64,000 nucleotides of DNA from Rhodanobacteraceae bacterium (GTDB lineage Bacteria; Pseudomonadota; Gammaproteobacteria; Xanthomonadales; SZUA-5), in assembly GCA_016713135.1 (NCBI GenBank), contig JADJPR010000022.1, positions 310,001 through 374,000 on the forward strand, written 5' to 3'. The number at the start of each line of letters is the position of its first letter. Position 1 is the first letter of the stretch. Under the pieces are notes generated by a model. It was not told the DNA's origin, did no database searches, and saw only the letters and a list, made by a program, of their open reading frames with translations. A program made the translations under genes and the position numbers. This document shows positions 27,021 through 36,724 of the stretch, piece by piece.

Positions 27021-27728
27021 ATGGATAACGGCTGGGACGCCTCTGCGCGCGCATGGATCGAAGTCATCGGCGACGACGGCGACTGGGGCCGGCGGCATGT
27101 GCTGGATGCCCCGATGTTGGCGCGCGTGCGCGGCCGCGGCTTCCGCGAAGCGCTCGACATCGGCTGCGGCGAAGGACGCTTCTGCCGCATGCTGGCGGCA
27201 GAAGGCATCGCGTGCATCGGCATCGACCCGACCGAGGAACTGATCGCCACCGCCCGATTGCGTGATCCGGACGGCGACTACCGCGTCGAGCCCGCCGAGT
27301 CCCTGAGCCTGAAGGATGCCAGCGTGGACCTGGCGGTTGCCTACTTGTCGCTGATCGACATCGGCAGACTCAAGCCAGCCCTGGCCGAAGCGCACCGCGT
27401 GCTGCGGCCCGGCGGGAGCTTCCTGATCGCCAACCTGCAGAGCTTCAACACCGCTGCCATTCCGCTTGGCTGGACCCACGAGCCCGACGGCAGCCGCCGC
27501 TTCTGCATCGACCACTACCTGTGCGTGCGGCCAGTCGAGACCGCCTGGCGCGGCATCCGCATCGTCAACTGGCACCGGCCGATGCACCACTACATGCAGG
27601 GCTTGCTCGATGCAGGATTCGACCTGGTCTACTTCGACGAACCCGCACCCTACGGCGTGGACGACGACAAGGCCGAACGCTACCGCCGCGCGCCGAATTT
27701 CCTCGTGATGGAGTGGCGCAAGCGCTGA
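27021..27728 (+). CDS. Class I SAM-dependent methyltransferase
   Basis: A 235-residue Methyltransf_11-type protein. Motif I is ALDIGCGEGRFCRMLAAEG near residue 49, the acidic end of strand 2 is CIGIDPTEE, motif II-like is VDLAVAYLSLIDI and motif III is AHRVLRPGGSFLIANLQ near residue 133. A C-terminal part holds WHRPMHHYMQGLLDAGFDLV. The ATG is chosen as the first after the divergent gap; the in-frame upstream extension overlaps the neighbouring gene on the other strand. Substrate unknown. Confidence 0.88.
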   Translation: MDNGWDASARAWIEVIGDDGDWGRRHVLDAPMLARVRGRGFREALDIGCGEGRFCRMLAAEGIACIGIDPTEELIATARLRDPDGDYRVEPAESLSLKDASVDLAVAYLSLIDIGRLKPALAEAHRVLRPGGSFLIANLQSFNTAAIPLGWTHEPDGSRRFCIDHYLCVRPVETAWRGIRIVNWHRPMHHYMQGLLDAGFDLVYFDEPAPYGVDDDKAERYRRAPNFLVMEWRKR

Positions 27729-27867
27729 TGGAGCTCAGATGTCGTCGGATGTCGCGCGCATCCGACAGCCGATGCGCATGTCCATCTGGGCGGCCACCAG
27801 GCTGGTACGGAACACACCCGGCGCTGAATTGACGGCGGTCAAGATCCTGGCCACTGGCGCGACCAAG

Positions 27868-28120
27868 CTAGCCCGGATGTTTCATGAAGGCACGCGGATG
27901 ATCGCGAAGGGCTTTGCGCCGGGATCGAGGCGCGAGGAGGAGGAATGGTTGTTCCATTGCGACGACGAGCAACGAAGAGACCGGCGCAAAGAACGAGCGA
28001 GGGCTGCGTGAGCGAGGAAATGGTGCGTCCGGTCCGAGAGCGCGCAAAACACGGCGATTCCCGTGTCACAACATAGAAGTCGATCCATTTCCTCGCGACT
28101 TCATGAAACATCCGGGCTAG
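27868..28120. mobile_element. MITE-like non-coding element with 22-bp perfect terminal inverted repeats
   Basis: 27868-27889 and 28099-28120 are exact reverse complements over 22 bases (outer end CTAGCCCGGATG). They bound 253 bp with no credible gene. Inside are further short inverted pairs, for example AATGG/CCATT near 27947-27961 and CGAGGAAATGG (28013-28023) against CCATTTCCTCG (28085-28095), so the whole element could fold into a long hairpin. The terminal CTAG may be part of the repeat or a duplicated 4-bp target. It occupies the 422-bp gap between the methyltransferase and the giant TPR gene, ending 30 bp before the latter. Open frames inside it are not believable as genes. Confidence 0.65.
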
Positions 28121-28150
28121 GAATATCCCCCGGCTTTCGGGAGTCTGATC

Positions 28151-31100
28151 GTGGTGCAACACGCGATTTTCCTGGCAGCGGCGCTGCTGCTGAACGCACT
28201 GTGCGCAGAGCCTGTCACTGCCGTGCCCGCTTCCACCGCGCAGGAATCGGCGGTGGCCGAGGCGGCGCAGCACCTGGCCCGCGGTGACGCCGGATCGGCA
28301 CTGGCGGTCCTGAAGCCACTACCCGACTCGGTCCCGGTGCTGCTGCTGCGCGGCGCGGCAAAGCAGGAATTGCTGCAATGGGACTCCGCCCTGGCTGACT
28401 TCGAGCGCGCGTTGGAGACTGATCCGCGCAGTGCCGATGCCTACACGGCCCGCGGCCATTGGTATGCCATCGATGGCAAGGATGCGAAGGCGGTCGCCGA
28501 CTTCGACCGTGCCCTCGCCATCGACCCCGGACACCGCGACGCCTTGTTCCGCCGCGCCACTGCCCACTTCCGGCGCAACCGGTTCGCCGCAGCCCGCGCC
28601 GATTGCCTGGCCCTGCTGGCGATCGAGCCGGCGCACGCCGACGCCACGGAACTGTTGGCCGACGTCGAGCGCAAACTTGGCATCGCCGGCGCGCGCCCGT
28701 CGCCACCGGCGGAACCGCCAGCTGCGCCGACGCGTCCCGCTGTCGTGTCCGCTCCTCCCCCGCCGCCCGCGCCCGCAACGGTGCCAGCGTCGGTCGGCAA
28801 CACGCCTGCGCAGGCAGCGACATCGGGCGCGAGCGGGCTTCCGCCGATTGCGCTGCCGCCCCTGCCCCGGCCCAGCGCCGTCAATCTGCCGGCGCCGCGC
28901 TTCGCCAGCCAGCAGGCCTGCAACATCGAGTACTGGAGCATGGCGGGCGCGCCCTGGGGAGGCGCGAAGGCGTCCAGCTCCCCGCCGACCGCGGCCGACA
29001 ACGCGTTCACCGACGCCGAGTACCGCGCGCTGGTGAGTCGCGTGCAGGCCGCCATCGCGCAGCTGTACGCGCCGATGACCGCAACGCAGCAAACCCGCTT
29101 CGAGGCCTTGTGGGCGCCGTTCCACGACTACCCGAACGCAGCCGACCAGCGCTATTTCGCTGCCTTCCTGCCGCTGATGGACGAGTACCTGCGCCTGCGC
29201 GCGGCGATTGCCGCGGTCGATGTCGCCCAGCAGGATGCACTGTTGGCGGCCGGCGTGGCTGCGGCGCTGGGCGATGAGGCTGGCGTACGCGATGCGCTCG
29301 ATCTCGGTTTCATGCAGGTGCAGCAGGCGCGTGAGCATGAGATGGCGCTGTACGGCGTGCAGCGGCAGATGCGCGACCTCGGCGATGCGCCGAATCCCCT
29401 GGCCGAACGTTGCGCCGCGCGGCGCCGCCACCAGCAAGCGCGCGCAGCGCTGCAGCCGGCGAACGGCGTCTACGTGCTCAGCGAGACCTGGCACGCGCTG
29501 GCGCCGGCGAGCCGCGATCCGGAGCGGACCGAAGTCACCGTGCGCGGGGATCGCGCAGTCACCGCCAGCTCGGCGCGGATCGAGATGCGTACGCCCCAGG
29601 TGGAGTCGGGCGCCGCGCGGGCGCCCGATCCGGTCGCGGTGGAGATCGGCCGTGTCAGCGTGGCGATCGACTGGGACGTGCCACCGATGTTCGCGCTCGA
29701 CGAGGCCATCAGTGGCGAGATCCGCATCCGCGATGCGGGCAGTCGCGGCGATCTCGACCGCCGGGGCTACATCGTGGTCGCGTACAAGTTGCTGCGCGAC
29801 GACGCCTGTGTTCCGGCGCTGGTCAATTTCCGCGAAGATCCGTCGACGAATACCGAGCGCTATGGTGCCGTGTGCCAGAACCGCCTCGGCGTCTACGGCG
29901 ATGGCATCGAGATCCGCCAGCGCAACGGCACCCACGCCGTGCGGAATGCGGCCGCGCTGGCCGCCCCGGAGGGGCCGCTGCGGGCGGCGTCGGTTGCCGG
30001 GCGCACGCCTCAGCCCAGCCTGCTGATCGTGGTCGACATCGATTCCACCGCGCGCTTCTTCTACCGCTACCGCCTGCGCGACGCCAGCGATTCGACTGCG
30101 CTGGCCAATCCCGAACAACTGGGACAGGCCGGAAGCCAACGCGAGCCGCCCCCCGATCCGCAGGCTGCGATCGCCGAGGCCATCGCCCAACGCCGCGCGC
30201 TGGTTGACGCGTTGGGCCAGCTGGAAGCCAGCTGGCAGCGCGAGCTGGACGCGGTCCGTGCCGGCGTCGCCAACCGTCCGGCGACTGCCGCCGAAACCGA
30301 GCAGATCGCACAACTGGAACAACGCGTGTTGCAGCAGCAGGCGAACCGCCAGGCCGAACTGGACGCCATCGCGACCCTCCAGACCGGCGTGATCGCGCGC
30401 ACGCCGAGCGCCTGGGACCGGCGCGAAACCGAGCGCTTCCGCCAGCGCATCATCGACGAATCCGCCCAACTGACGCGCCTGCTGCATGTCGCGGCCGCGC
30501 TGCCGCGCCTGGCGCGGATGGCCAGCGACGGCGGCCGCCTGCACGCGGCCACCCTGCAGCAGATGCGCGAGGCCCTCGCGCAGCCCGACCCGATGCCGGC
30601 AATGCAGCGCATCGGCGCCAGCGTGCGCGCGCATTTCGAGGGGGAGCAGGCCGTTGCGCTGGCGGAGAAGGAGCGCGCCGACTGGCGTTACACGATCCCG
30701 GCGTGGACGCGCACCGGCGCGGACGCTGCGATGTTCCTGGGCGCGATGCTTGGCGGTGGCGGGGCCATGCTGGTTGGCAGTTATGGTGTGGGCACCGGCT
30801 ATTTCGACGGCGGCGCGCGCCAGGCTGCAGAGAACGGCGTGCGCAGCGCCAGCCAGGTGGTCGATGTGGTGTGGGGCGCCTGGCAAGGCTACTTCGCGCG
30901 CGACCCCGCCACCGGCCAGTGGCGCGGCTGGGCCGGCGCGGCAGAAAGCACCGCGACGATGTTCGTGATGAATGTCGTCACCGGACGCGTGGCCGCCCAC
31001 CTGCACGGCGGCAAGCTGCCGGCGGACGTGCCGATCCCGCAACCGCGGGCAGGCGCCAAGCCGCGACAGGGCCCCGAGTTTGCGGCGTTCAAGACCGGCG

Positions 31101-32692
31101 AGCAGCGCCTCGCCGATGATCTTGCCGCGCTCGAACGCCAGCACGCGGGCAAGCCGGCGAACGATCCGCAGCGCATCGCGGCGCAGGCCGAGATCGAGCG
31201 CCGCCACAAGATCGTGCTGCAGCGCCAGCGCTACGATGCCGCGCGCGCCGAGGCGACTCGCCGGCATGAAGCGACGATCCCGCCCGAGGCGCGCCGCGCC
31301 GACGGCAGCGTCGACACCAACCACCCCGGATATCGCAAGGCCCGCGCTGCCTGGGAGCAGGAACTGCAGCAAATCGCAGCACAACACAACGCGGACTACC
31401 AGCAGCGCATCGCCGAGCATGCCGACGCACTCGAGGCGGCTGGCGCGCACAACGCCGCGGCCGAACTGCGCGCGCAGATCGCCGGCCAGGCACCGCGCAA
31501 GCGTGCCCAGAGCAACGCCGAGCTCGACATGTCGGGCGGCCTGCCGCAATCGATCAAGAGCGATATCGACCTGACCGAATACGCGCCCGGCTCCGCGCGC
31601 CGGTTCGCCGATGCGATGCGCAAGCGCGGTCATCACGTCGAGGAATACGCCGACCGCTACGTGATCACGGATACCGATACCACGGTGTGGAAACTGCCGC
31701 CCGCGGTGCAGGACATGCCGGGCAGCGGTGCCTGGATGGCCCGCGTGCACCTGGACACTTTCGCCGGTAGCGACAAGTTCCCGACGCCGGGTGGGGTGCA
31801 CTACACCACCGGCGGCGCCGCCGGCGTGGCTGACCCGAAGGGCGCGGTCATCTCGAACCTCAAGAAAGGCACCGAGGCCGGGCTCGGGCGCACCGACGAC
31901 GTGGACCTGCACGTGATCAGCAAGAGCACGGTCAAGATCGTCGAGGTGGCCAATGCGAGCACGGATGGCGCGCCACTCAGCGCACCCCTGCTGGCGAAGG
32001 CCACCGGCATGCGCAAACATCAATTGCCCGAGCAGGCCGGCGTGGTCACCTTCGGTGCCTCCCCGGCGGCCAAGGCGCGCGAGCAGGCGGCCTTCCTGCA
32101 GGAATCGCGCAAGCTGGTCATCCAGGCCTATTTGCGCGCCGCGCAGAAATCGGCACAGTTGAATGCGCGGCGACAGCTGCAACTGGCGCAGGCGCTGGCC
32201 GCCGGCGATCGCGCAGCCGCGGCGCGCCTGCGTTACGAACTGCAGATCTCGCGCGGCGCCAACGAGGCAGCCCTCGACAACCTGGGGCAACAGGATCCGC
32301 AGCTGATCGCACAGATCCTGCGCGCCGAAGCCGCCGCCAGCAGCGGCGAGCTCGGCCAGTTGGCCGGCGACCCGCCGTCGTCGGCACCTGGCGTGGGCTG
32401 GCTGTGGTCGCGCGCCTGGCGTGGCGACGGGCACCAACCGCCGGCGCTGCCAGCGACGCCCCTGCCGCCCATCCCGGCACTGGACGCACTCGGGCGCCGC
32501 TGCAGCCAGGCCTCGGCCAAGCTCGCTGAGCAACTCAAGGTGATGCCGCCGCAAGGCGCCGAAGCCAAGCACCTGGCGCGGCTGCAGCAACTGCTCGCGG
32601 CTGGCGCCGGCGACCCGGCTGGCGCCATCGCCAGCGTGCGTCGCCACACCGGCTACGAGCTGGCGACGGTGCTGCAGCAATGGGGGCTGTGA
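28151..32692 (+). CDS. Giant exported TPR protein with unrecognised C-terminal domain
   Basis: A 1513-residue protein. Residues 1-25 look like a signal peptide (IFLAAALLLNALCAEPVTA). Residues about 31-178 hold three to four TPR units (for example AYTARGHWYAIDGKDAKAVA). A Pro/Ala linker spans about 181-250. A central domain with cysteines and a beta-rich part runs to about 660, then long helices, then a glycine-rich hydrophobic hairpin near 855-890 (AAMFLGAMLGGGGAMLVGSY). After a charged helical region (about 978-1117) comes a compact domain near 1118-1320 with KSDIDLTEYAPG and TDDVDLHVISKS, vaguely like a nucleotidyltransferase fold. GGGAG lies 7 nt before the GTG. No homologous family is recognised. 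Confidence 0.85.
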   Translation: MVQHAIFLAAALLLNALCAEPVTAVPASTAQESAVAEAAQHLARGDAGSALAVLKPLPDSVPVLLLRGAAKQELLQWDSALADFERALETDPRSADAYTARGHWYAIDGKDAKAVADFDRALAIDPGHRDALFRRATAHFRRNRFAAARADCLALLAIEPAHADATELLADVERKLGIAGARPSPPAEPPAAPTRPAVVSAPPPPPAPATVPASVGNTPAQAATSGASGLPPIALPPLPRPSAVNLPAPRFASQQACNIEYWSMAGAPWGGAKASSSPPTAADNAFTDAEYRALVSRVQAAIAQLYAPMTATQQTRFEALWAPFHDYPNAADQRYFAAFLPLMDEYLRLRAAIAAVDVAQQDALLAAGVAAALGDEAGVRDALDLGFMQVQQAREHEMALYGVQRQMRDLGDAPNPLAERCAARRRHQQARAALQPANGVYVLSETWHALAPASRDPERTEVTVRGDRAVTASSARIEMRTPQVESGAARAPDPVAVEIGRVSVAIDWDVPPMFALDEAISGEIRIRDAGSRGDLDRRGYIVVAYKLLRDDACVPALVNFREDPSTNTERYGAVCQNRLGVYGDGIEIRQRNGTHAVRNAAALAAPEGPLRAASVAGRTPQPSLLIVVDIDSTARFFYRYRLRDASDSTALANPEQLGQAGSQREPPPDPQAAIAEAIAQRRALVDALGQLEASWQRELDAVRAGVANRPATAAETEQIAQLEQRVLQQQANRQAELDAIATLQTGVIARTPSAWDRRETERFRQRIIDESAQLTRLLHVAAALPRLARMASDGGRLHAATLQQMREALAQPDPMPAMQRIGASVRAHFEGEQAVALAEKERADWRYTIPAWTRTGADAAMFLGAMLGGGGAMLVGSYGVGTGYFDGGARQAAENGVRSASQVVDVVWGAWQGYFARDPATGQWRGWAGAAESTATMFVMNVVTGRVAAHLHGGKLPADVPIPQPRAGAKPRQGPEFAAFKTGEQRLADDLAALERQHAGKPANDPQRIAAQAEIERRHKIVLQRQRYDAARAEATRRHEATIPPEARRADGSVDTNHPGYRKARAAWEQELQQIAAQHNADYQQRIAEHADALEAAGAHNAAAELRAQIAGQAPRKRAQSNAELDMSGGLPQSIKSDIDLTEYAPGSARRFADAMRKRGHHVEEYADRYVITDTDTTVWKLPPAVQDMPGSGAWMARVHLDTFAGSDKFPTPGGVHYTTGGAAGVADPKGAVISNLKKGTEAGLGRTDDVDLHVISKSTVKIVEVANASTDGAPLSAPLLAKATGMRKHQLPEQAGVVTFGASPAAKAREQAAFLQESRKLVIQAYLRAAQKSAQLNARRQLQLAQALAAGDRAAAARLRYELQISRGANEAALDNLGQQDPQLIAQILRAEAAASSGELGQLAGDPPSSAPGVGWLWSRAWRGDGHQPPALPATPLPPIPALDALGRRCSQASAKLAEQLKVMPPQGAEAKHLARLQQLLAAGAGDPAGAIASVRRHTGYELATVLQQWGL

Positions 32693-32733
32693 CGAGCTGT
32701 TGCGCGCAACATCACAGGAAGCAACCGGCCGTG

Positions 32734-32753
32734 AGCCCCGCTGCGGGCTTTCT
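32734..32753 (+). terminator. Intrinsic-terminator-like hairpin after the giant TPR gene
   Basis: AGCCC (32734-32738) pairs with GGGCT (32745-32749), followed by TTTCT, 42 bp after the stop codon. The stem is short but the shape and T-rich tail fit an intrinsic terminator. Confidence 0.45.
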
Positions 32754-32950
32754 GCGGCACCGGGCGTCTCCGTTTCGATTGCCCAACCCCGTCGAAAACG
32801 CCAGCATGCGCAGCCCGCCCCGGATGCGATGGCGGCAAGGACCGGTGGTGTCAGGCGGCACTTCCTGCTGTGCCGCATGCGTTTTGCCTCCCGGGAGTTC
32901 CTGGGCCCTGGATCAACCGGGAGTTTTCAACGAATGCTGGAATCGCCAGG

Positions 32951-33775
32951 ATGATCGACAGGATCGAATTGCTCAAGAAGGGGTTGACCGGGGAACTGCA
33001 CGAGGAGTCATTCTGGCGACCGATCAGACCGACAAGCGTCCGAGCATCCAGTGCGGCAAAACAACTGCTCTTGCGCAAGTCGATCGAATGGCTTGAACGA
33101 CGCGGCTGCCGGGTATTCCTCCCGATTGTCCCGGACGCCAACGCCCGCCAGTGGCGCGAGCTTGGGAAGGACCATCCGATCGTCGGCTTCACCATGGTCG
33201 GCCGCAAGCGGCTCGACAACGTCGAAGCGTGCGTTCGCGAGGTCGAGCGCAACGGAGTCGCCGGTGCATTCGTCGAATGCGGCGTCTGGCGCGGCGGCGT
33301 CGGCATCCTGGCGAAGGCAGTGCTGGCTGAACTGGGTTCGGACCGCAGCGTCTGGCTCTGCGATTCATTCCGGGGTCTGCCGCCGCCCACATTCGAGCAG
33401 GACGCGGGATATGACTTCTGCGACATGAACGACTATCTGGGGGTGTCCAGGGACCGCGTTGCCGCGAACTTCGGGCAATTCGGTCTGCTCGACGAACGCG
33501 TGCATTTCCTCGAGGGATTTTTCAGCGACACCCTGGCCACCGCGGATATCGGCGAGATCGCGGTACTGCGCCTCGATGGCGACCTCTATGAATCCACCTG
33601 GCAGGGCCTGGTGGCGCTGTTCCCGAAGGTGTCCCGTGGCGGTTATGTGATCATCGACGACTATGGCGTGCTGGAACCGTGTCGCCGCGCCGTGCATGAT
33701 TTCCTTGCGCGCGAGAAACTCAATCCGGAGCTCATCGATATCGATGGGACCGGAGTTTACTGGCGCGTCGGATAG
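32951..33775 (+). CDS. TylF/MycF-type O-methyltransferase
   Basis: A 274-residue SAM-dependent, metal-requiring methyltransferase of the macrocin O-methyltransferase family. Motifs: FVECGVWRGGVGILAKAV near residue 98 (SAM binding), LCDSFRGLPPPT near residue 136, VLRLDGDLYESTWQGL near residue 205 and GGYVIIDDYGVLEPCRRAV, where the Asp pair binds the metal. Such enzymes modify sugars in natural products or polysaccharides; no sugar-pathway genes flank it here. The start ATG at 32951 follows GCCAGG; an upstream in-frame start is not conserved-looking. Confidence 0.85.
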   Translation: MIDRIELLKKGLTGELHEESFWRPIRPTSVRASSAAKQLLLRKSIEWLERRGCRVFLPIVPDANARQWRELGKDHPIVGFTMVGRKRLDNVEACVREVERNGVAGAFVECGVWRGGVGILAKAVLAELGSDRSVWLCDSFRGLPPPTFEQDAGYDFCDMNDYLGVSRDRVAANFGQFGLLDERVHFLEGFFSDTLATADIGEIAVLRLDGDLYESTWQGLVALFPKVSRGGYVIIDDYGVLEPCRRAVHDFLAREKLNPELIDIDGTGVYWRVG

Positions 33776-33906
33776 AGCACCCATGACCCCAGGGAAGCGC
33801 CGACCCGGCCGCGCGGGCACCCGGGGCACTTCGGCGCGGTTTCACTCCCGTTGCCGCCGCGAACCCGCAGGAATTCGCCCGAGAGCCCGCGTCCTGGAAC
33901 TGCACG

Positions 33907-35820
33907 ATGCCCGCCCGATCCGATGATGAACTCGGCATGCGCCGGCCCATTGCCCGGCGCGACTTCCTGCAAGGAGTCGCAATGGGTGTCGGCGGACTGC
34001 TGGGCGGTCTTGCGCCGCAGCTCCTGGCCGCTGCTGATGCACTTGCCGAACAGGATCGCCGCGGCTACTACCCGCCTACGCGACTCGGACTGCGAGGCAG
34101 TCATCCAGGCGCATTCGAGGCCGCCCATGCCCTGCGTGGGCAGGGTTCGCTCGAAGGCACCAGCGTCATTCGTGAGACCGGCGAGCAATACGACCTGATC
34201 GTGGTCGGGGCGGGCATCAGCGGCCTGGCTGCGGCGCACTACTACCGCGCATCAGCGCCGGGAGCGCGAGTCCTCATCCTCGAGAATCACGACGACTTCG
34301 GCGGCCATGCCAGGCGCAACGAGTTCCATCTCGACGGGCGCACCCACTTGCTGAATGGCGGCTCGCGTCTGATCGAGAGTCCACGACCCTACGGCCGCGT
34401 GGCGGCGGGCCTGCTACGCACGCTCGGGATCGACGCCAGGGCGCTCGACGCCGCTTGCAGCGCCCACGGCTTTTATGCCTCGCTGGGACTGCGCGCCGGG
34501 GTCCATTTCGATCGTGAGACTTTCGGTGCCGACCGTCTGGTGCTGCGCCAGGGCGACGGTCGCGAACAGACCCGGGATTTTTTGGCACAGGCTCCGTTGT
34601 CGGACGCAGTACGCGCAGACATCCTGCGCATCGAGCACGGCCACGAGGACCATCTGCCCGGGCGGGAATCCGCGGCCAAGAAGGACTACCTCTCGCGAAT
34701 CTCCTACGAACACTACCTGCTGCGCATCGCGAAGGCCGATCCCGGCGTCCTGCCTTACTACCTGCACGCGACCGACAGTCTCTGGGGATGCGGCATCGAC
34801 GCGGTGCCGGCGCTCGATTGCTGGGGCGTCGGGCTCCCGGGCTTCCAGGGACTGGGGCTGGAGCCCGGCGCCGCGCCACGCATGGGCTTCACGCCAGCCG
34901 GCTATGCGGCCACTGGCGGCTCAGACACTTTCCATTTTCCTGATGGCAATGCGTCGATCGCCCGGCTGTTGGTCCGGCGACTGGTACACGCTGCCATACC
35001 TGGAACCGATGCGCGCGATGTGGTGACCGCCATGGCCGACTACACCCAGCTCGACCGTGCATCCTCTTCCACCCGCATCCGCCTGAACAGCACGGTGCTG
35101 CGCGTGCGGAACCTCGACGGCGCCGGCGCCGAAGTGATCTACGCGCGTGGCGGTGAACTGCATCGCAGCAAGACGAAGCACTGCGTACTGGCATGCTGGA
35201 ACATGATGATTCCCTATCTGTGCCCGGAACTGCCGCGGGCGCAGCGGAGTGCGCTCCGGCAACTGGTCAAGACCCCTCTGGTCTATGCCAGCGTCGCCCT
35301 CAGGGACTGGCGCGCATGGGCACGGCTGCGGGTGCATCACATCGATGCTCCTGGCGGGTACTTCTCGAGTTTCGGTCTCAACGACGTCGTCGACATCGGC
35401 AACTACCGCAGCGTCCGTTCCCCGGAGCAGCCCATCCTGATCCGCATGGAGCGCACGCCAGCCAGTTACGGGCTGCCAGAGCGTGAGCAGCACAAGGCAG
35501 GGCGCGCCGAGTTGCTGGCGACGCCCTTCGCCAGTTTCGAGCGGGCCATCCGCGAACAACTCGGTCGCACCCTGGGTGCCGGCGGCTTCGATCCCGCGCG
35601 TGACATCCGCGGCATCGCAGTCAATCGCTGGCCGCACGGCTATGCACCGGAGTACAACAGCCTGGTGGACGGCGACACGCCACCCGAGCGGATGCCGAAT
35701 GTCCTGGGGCGTACCCGATTCGGCCAGATCGCCATCGCCAATTCGGATGCCGGGATGGGCGCCTATGCCGACGTCGCCATCGAACAGGCGCATCGCGCGG
35801 TACAGGATCTGATCGCCTGA
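33907..35820 (+). CDS. Tat-exported FAD oxidoreductase, spermidine-dehydrogenase-like
   Basis: A 637-residue flavoprotein. The N-terminus has a twin-arginine signal (RRDFLQGVAMGVGGLLGG), so it is exported folded with FAD. The segments YYPPTRLGLRGSHPGAFE and YDLIVVGAGISGLAAAHYYR match the spermidine dehydrogenase (SpdH) type known from Pseudomonas, which oxidises polyamines in the periplasm. The C-terminal NRWPHGYAPEYNSLVDG and FGQIAIANSDAGMGAYAD close the FAD site. Substrate assignment is by resemblance only. Neighbours give no polyamine context. Confidence 0.82.
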   Translation: MPARSDDELGMRRPIARRDFLQGVAMGVGGLLGGLAPQLLAAADALAEQDRRGYYPPTRLGLRGSHPGAFEAAHALRGQGSLEGTSVIRETGEQYDLIVVGAGISGLAAAHYYRASAPGARVLILENHDDFGGHARRNEFHLDGRTHLLNGGSRLIESPRPYGRVAAGLLRTLGIDARALDAACSAHGFYASLGLRAGVHFDRETFGADRLVLRQGDGREQTRDFLAQAPLSDAVRADILRIEHGHEDHLPGRESAAKKDYLSRISYEHYLLRIAKADPGVLPYYLHATDSLWGCGIDAVPALDCWGVGLPGFQGLGLEPGAAPRMGFTPAGYAATGGSDTFHFPDGNASIARLLVRRLVHAAIPGTDARDVVTAMADYTQLDRASSSTRIRLNSTVLRVRNLDGAGAEVIYARGGELHRSKTKHCVLACWNMMIPYLCPELPRAQRSALRQLVKTPLVYASVALRDWRAWARLRVHHIDAPGGYFSSFGLNDVVDIGNYRSVRSPEQPILIRMERTPASYGLPEREQHKAGRAELLATPFASFERAIREQLGRTLGAGGFDPARDIRGIAVNRWPHGYAPEYNSLVDGDTPPERMPNVLGRTRFGQIAIANSDAGMGAYADVAIEQAHRAVQDLIA

Positions 35821-36079
35821 GGACCGACATTCCCGTCGCTGCCGCGCACTCCGGCGCAAGCACCCCGCGTGAGCGCTCAGCCAGGCGAATCCGTTCGCGC
35901 ACATCGCCTGAGGAGGATTTCCACCCAGCGCGGGATCCCCGGTATCCGCCATCCACGGGGAACGCTGCGCCCGGCGCGTAACCGTGGGCCCTGTGCGCTC
36001 GTCAAACCCGCCGGTGAATCGCCCCCGTGCGCCCACCGGTTCCGTCCCGCAGTCATCCATTGAGCCCGAGGAGGCGCGC

Positions 36080-36646
36080 TTGTCGGCCCGCATGAGTCCA
36101 CGCCTGGAAATCCTGATCGGCGCTGCGGCAGTGCTGATCTCGCTGGCTTCGCTGGGCCTGACGATCAGCGCGAACCGCACCCAGGAGCGACTGCTGGCCG
36201 CAAGCACCTGGCCGTTCCTGGTCTATGGGACCGGCAACCGGATGGAAGACGGGACGTCGGCGATCAGCCTTGCGCTGCACAACGGTGGCGTCGGCCCGGC
36301 AAGGCTGGCGTGGCTGCAGGTCCTGTACGACGGCCAACCGCGCTTCGATGCAGCGTCGCTCCTGCACGCCTGCTGCAACCCGGGGATGTTGCCGATCAGC
36401 ACGGTCACCTCGGCGGGCGGCGGTGTGCTTGGCGCCGATTCCAAGGCTACGTTCCTGGTTTTTCCGGAATCGGGCAACGACCCCGGGGTGTGGTCGGCAT
36501 TCAATCGCCGCCGGTTCGAGGTCGAGGTTCGGGCCTGCTTCTGTTCGGTACTCAAGGAATGCTGGCTGCTGGAGCCGGCACAACGGGAACCGATGCCAAC
36601 GGCCAGTTGCCCGTCCCTTGATGACGCGCAGGTGTGGCACGGGTGA
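36080..36646 (+). CDS. Membrane-anchored protein of unknown function
   Basis: A 188-residue protein with one N-terminal transmembrane helix (EILIGAAAVLISLASLGLTI) and a periplasmic-type beta-rich body (STWPFLVYGTGNR, ISLALHNGGVGPARLAWLQV, KATFLVFPESG, RRRFEVEVRACFCSVLKECW) with paired cysteines. A TTG at 36080 is taken as the start because AGGAGG stands five bases before it; the ATG at 36092 is the alternative and has no ribosome-binding site. Family not recognised. Confidence 0.7.
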   Translation: MSARMSPRLEILIGAAAVLISLASLGLTISANRTQERLLAASTWPFLVYGTGNRMEDGTSAISLALHNGGVGPARLAWLQVLYDGQPRFDAASLLHACCNPGMLPISTVTSAGGGVLGADSKATFLVFPESGNDPGVWSAFNRRRFEVEVRACFCSVLKECWLLEPAQREPMPTASCPSLDDAQVWHG

Positions 36647-36724
36647 CCCTGGCGATGGTCAAGACCTGAACTGCCATCCTGTCCGGTCCGCCACGCGGCC
36701 GATCGGCGCGTCTCGCGTTGCGAC

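Noticed and set aside
27739..28011. Possible 90-residue gene in the gap before the giant TPR gene
   Set aside because: It runs into the MITE-like element and its sequence is mostly element DNA; no ribosome-binding site.
28319..32878. A 1519-codon open frame antisense to the giant TPR gene
   Set aside because: Its register mirrors the high-GC third-position bias of the sense gene, it has no start signal, no recognisable domain, and extends exactly over the sense gene. It is a composition artefact.
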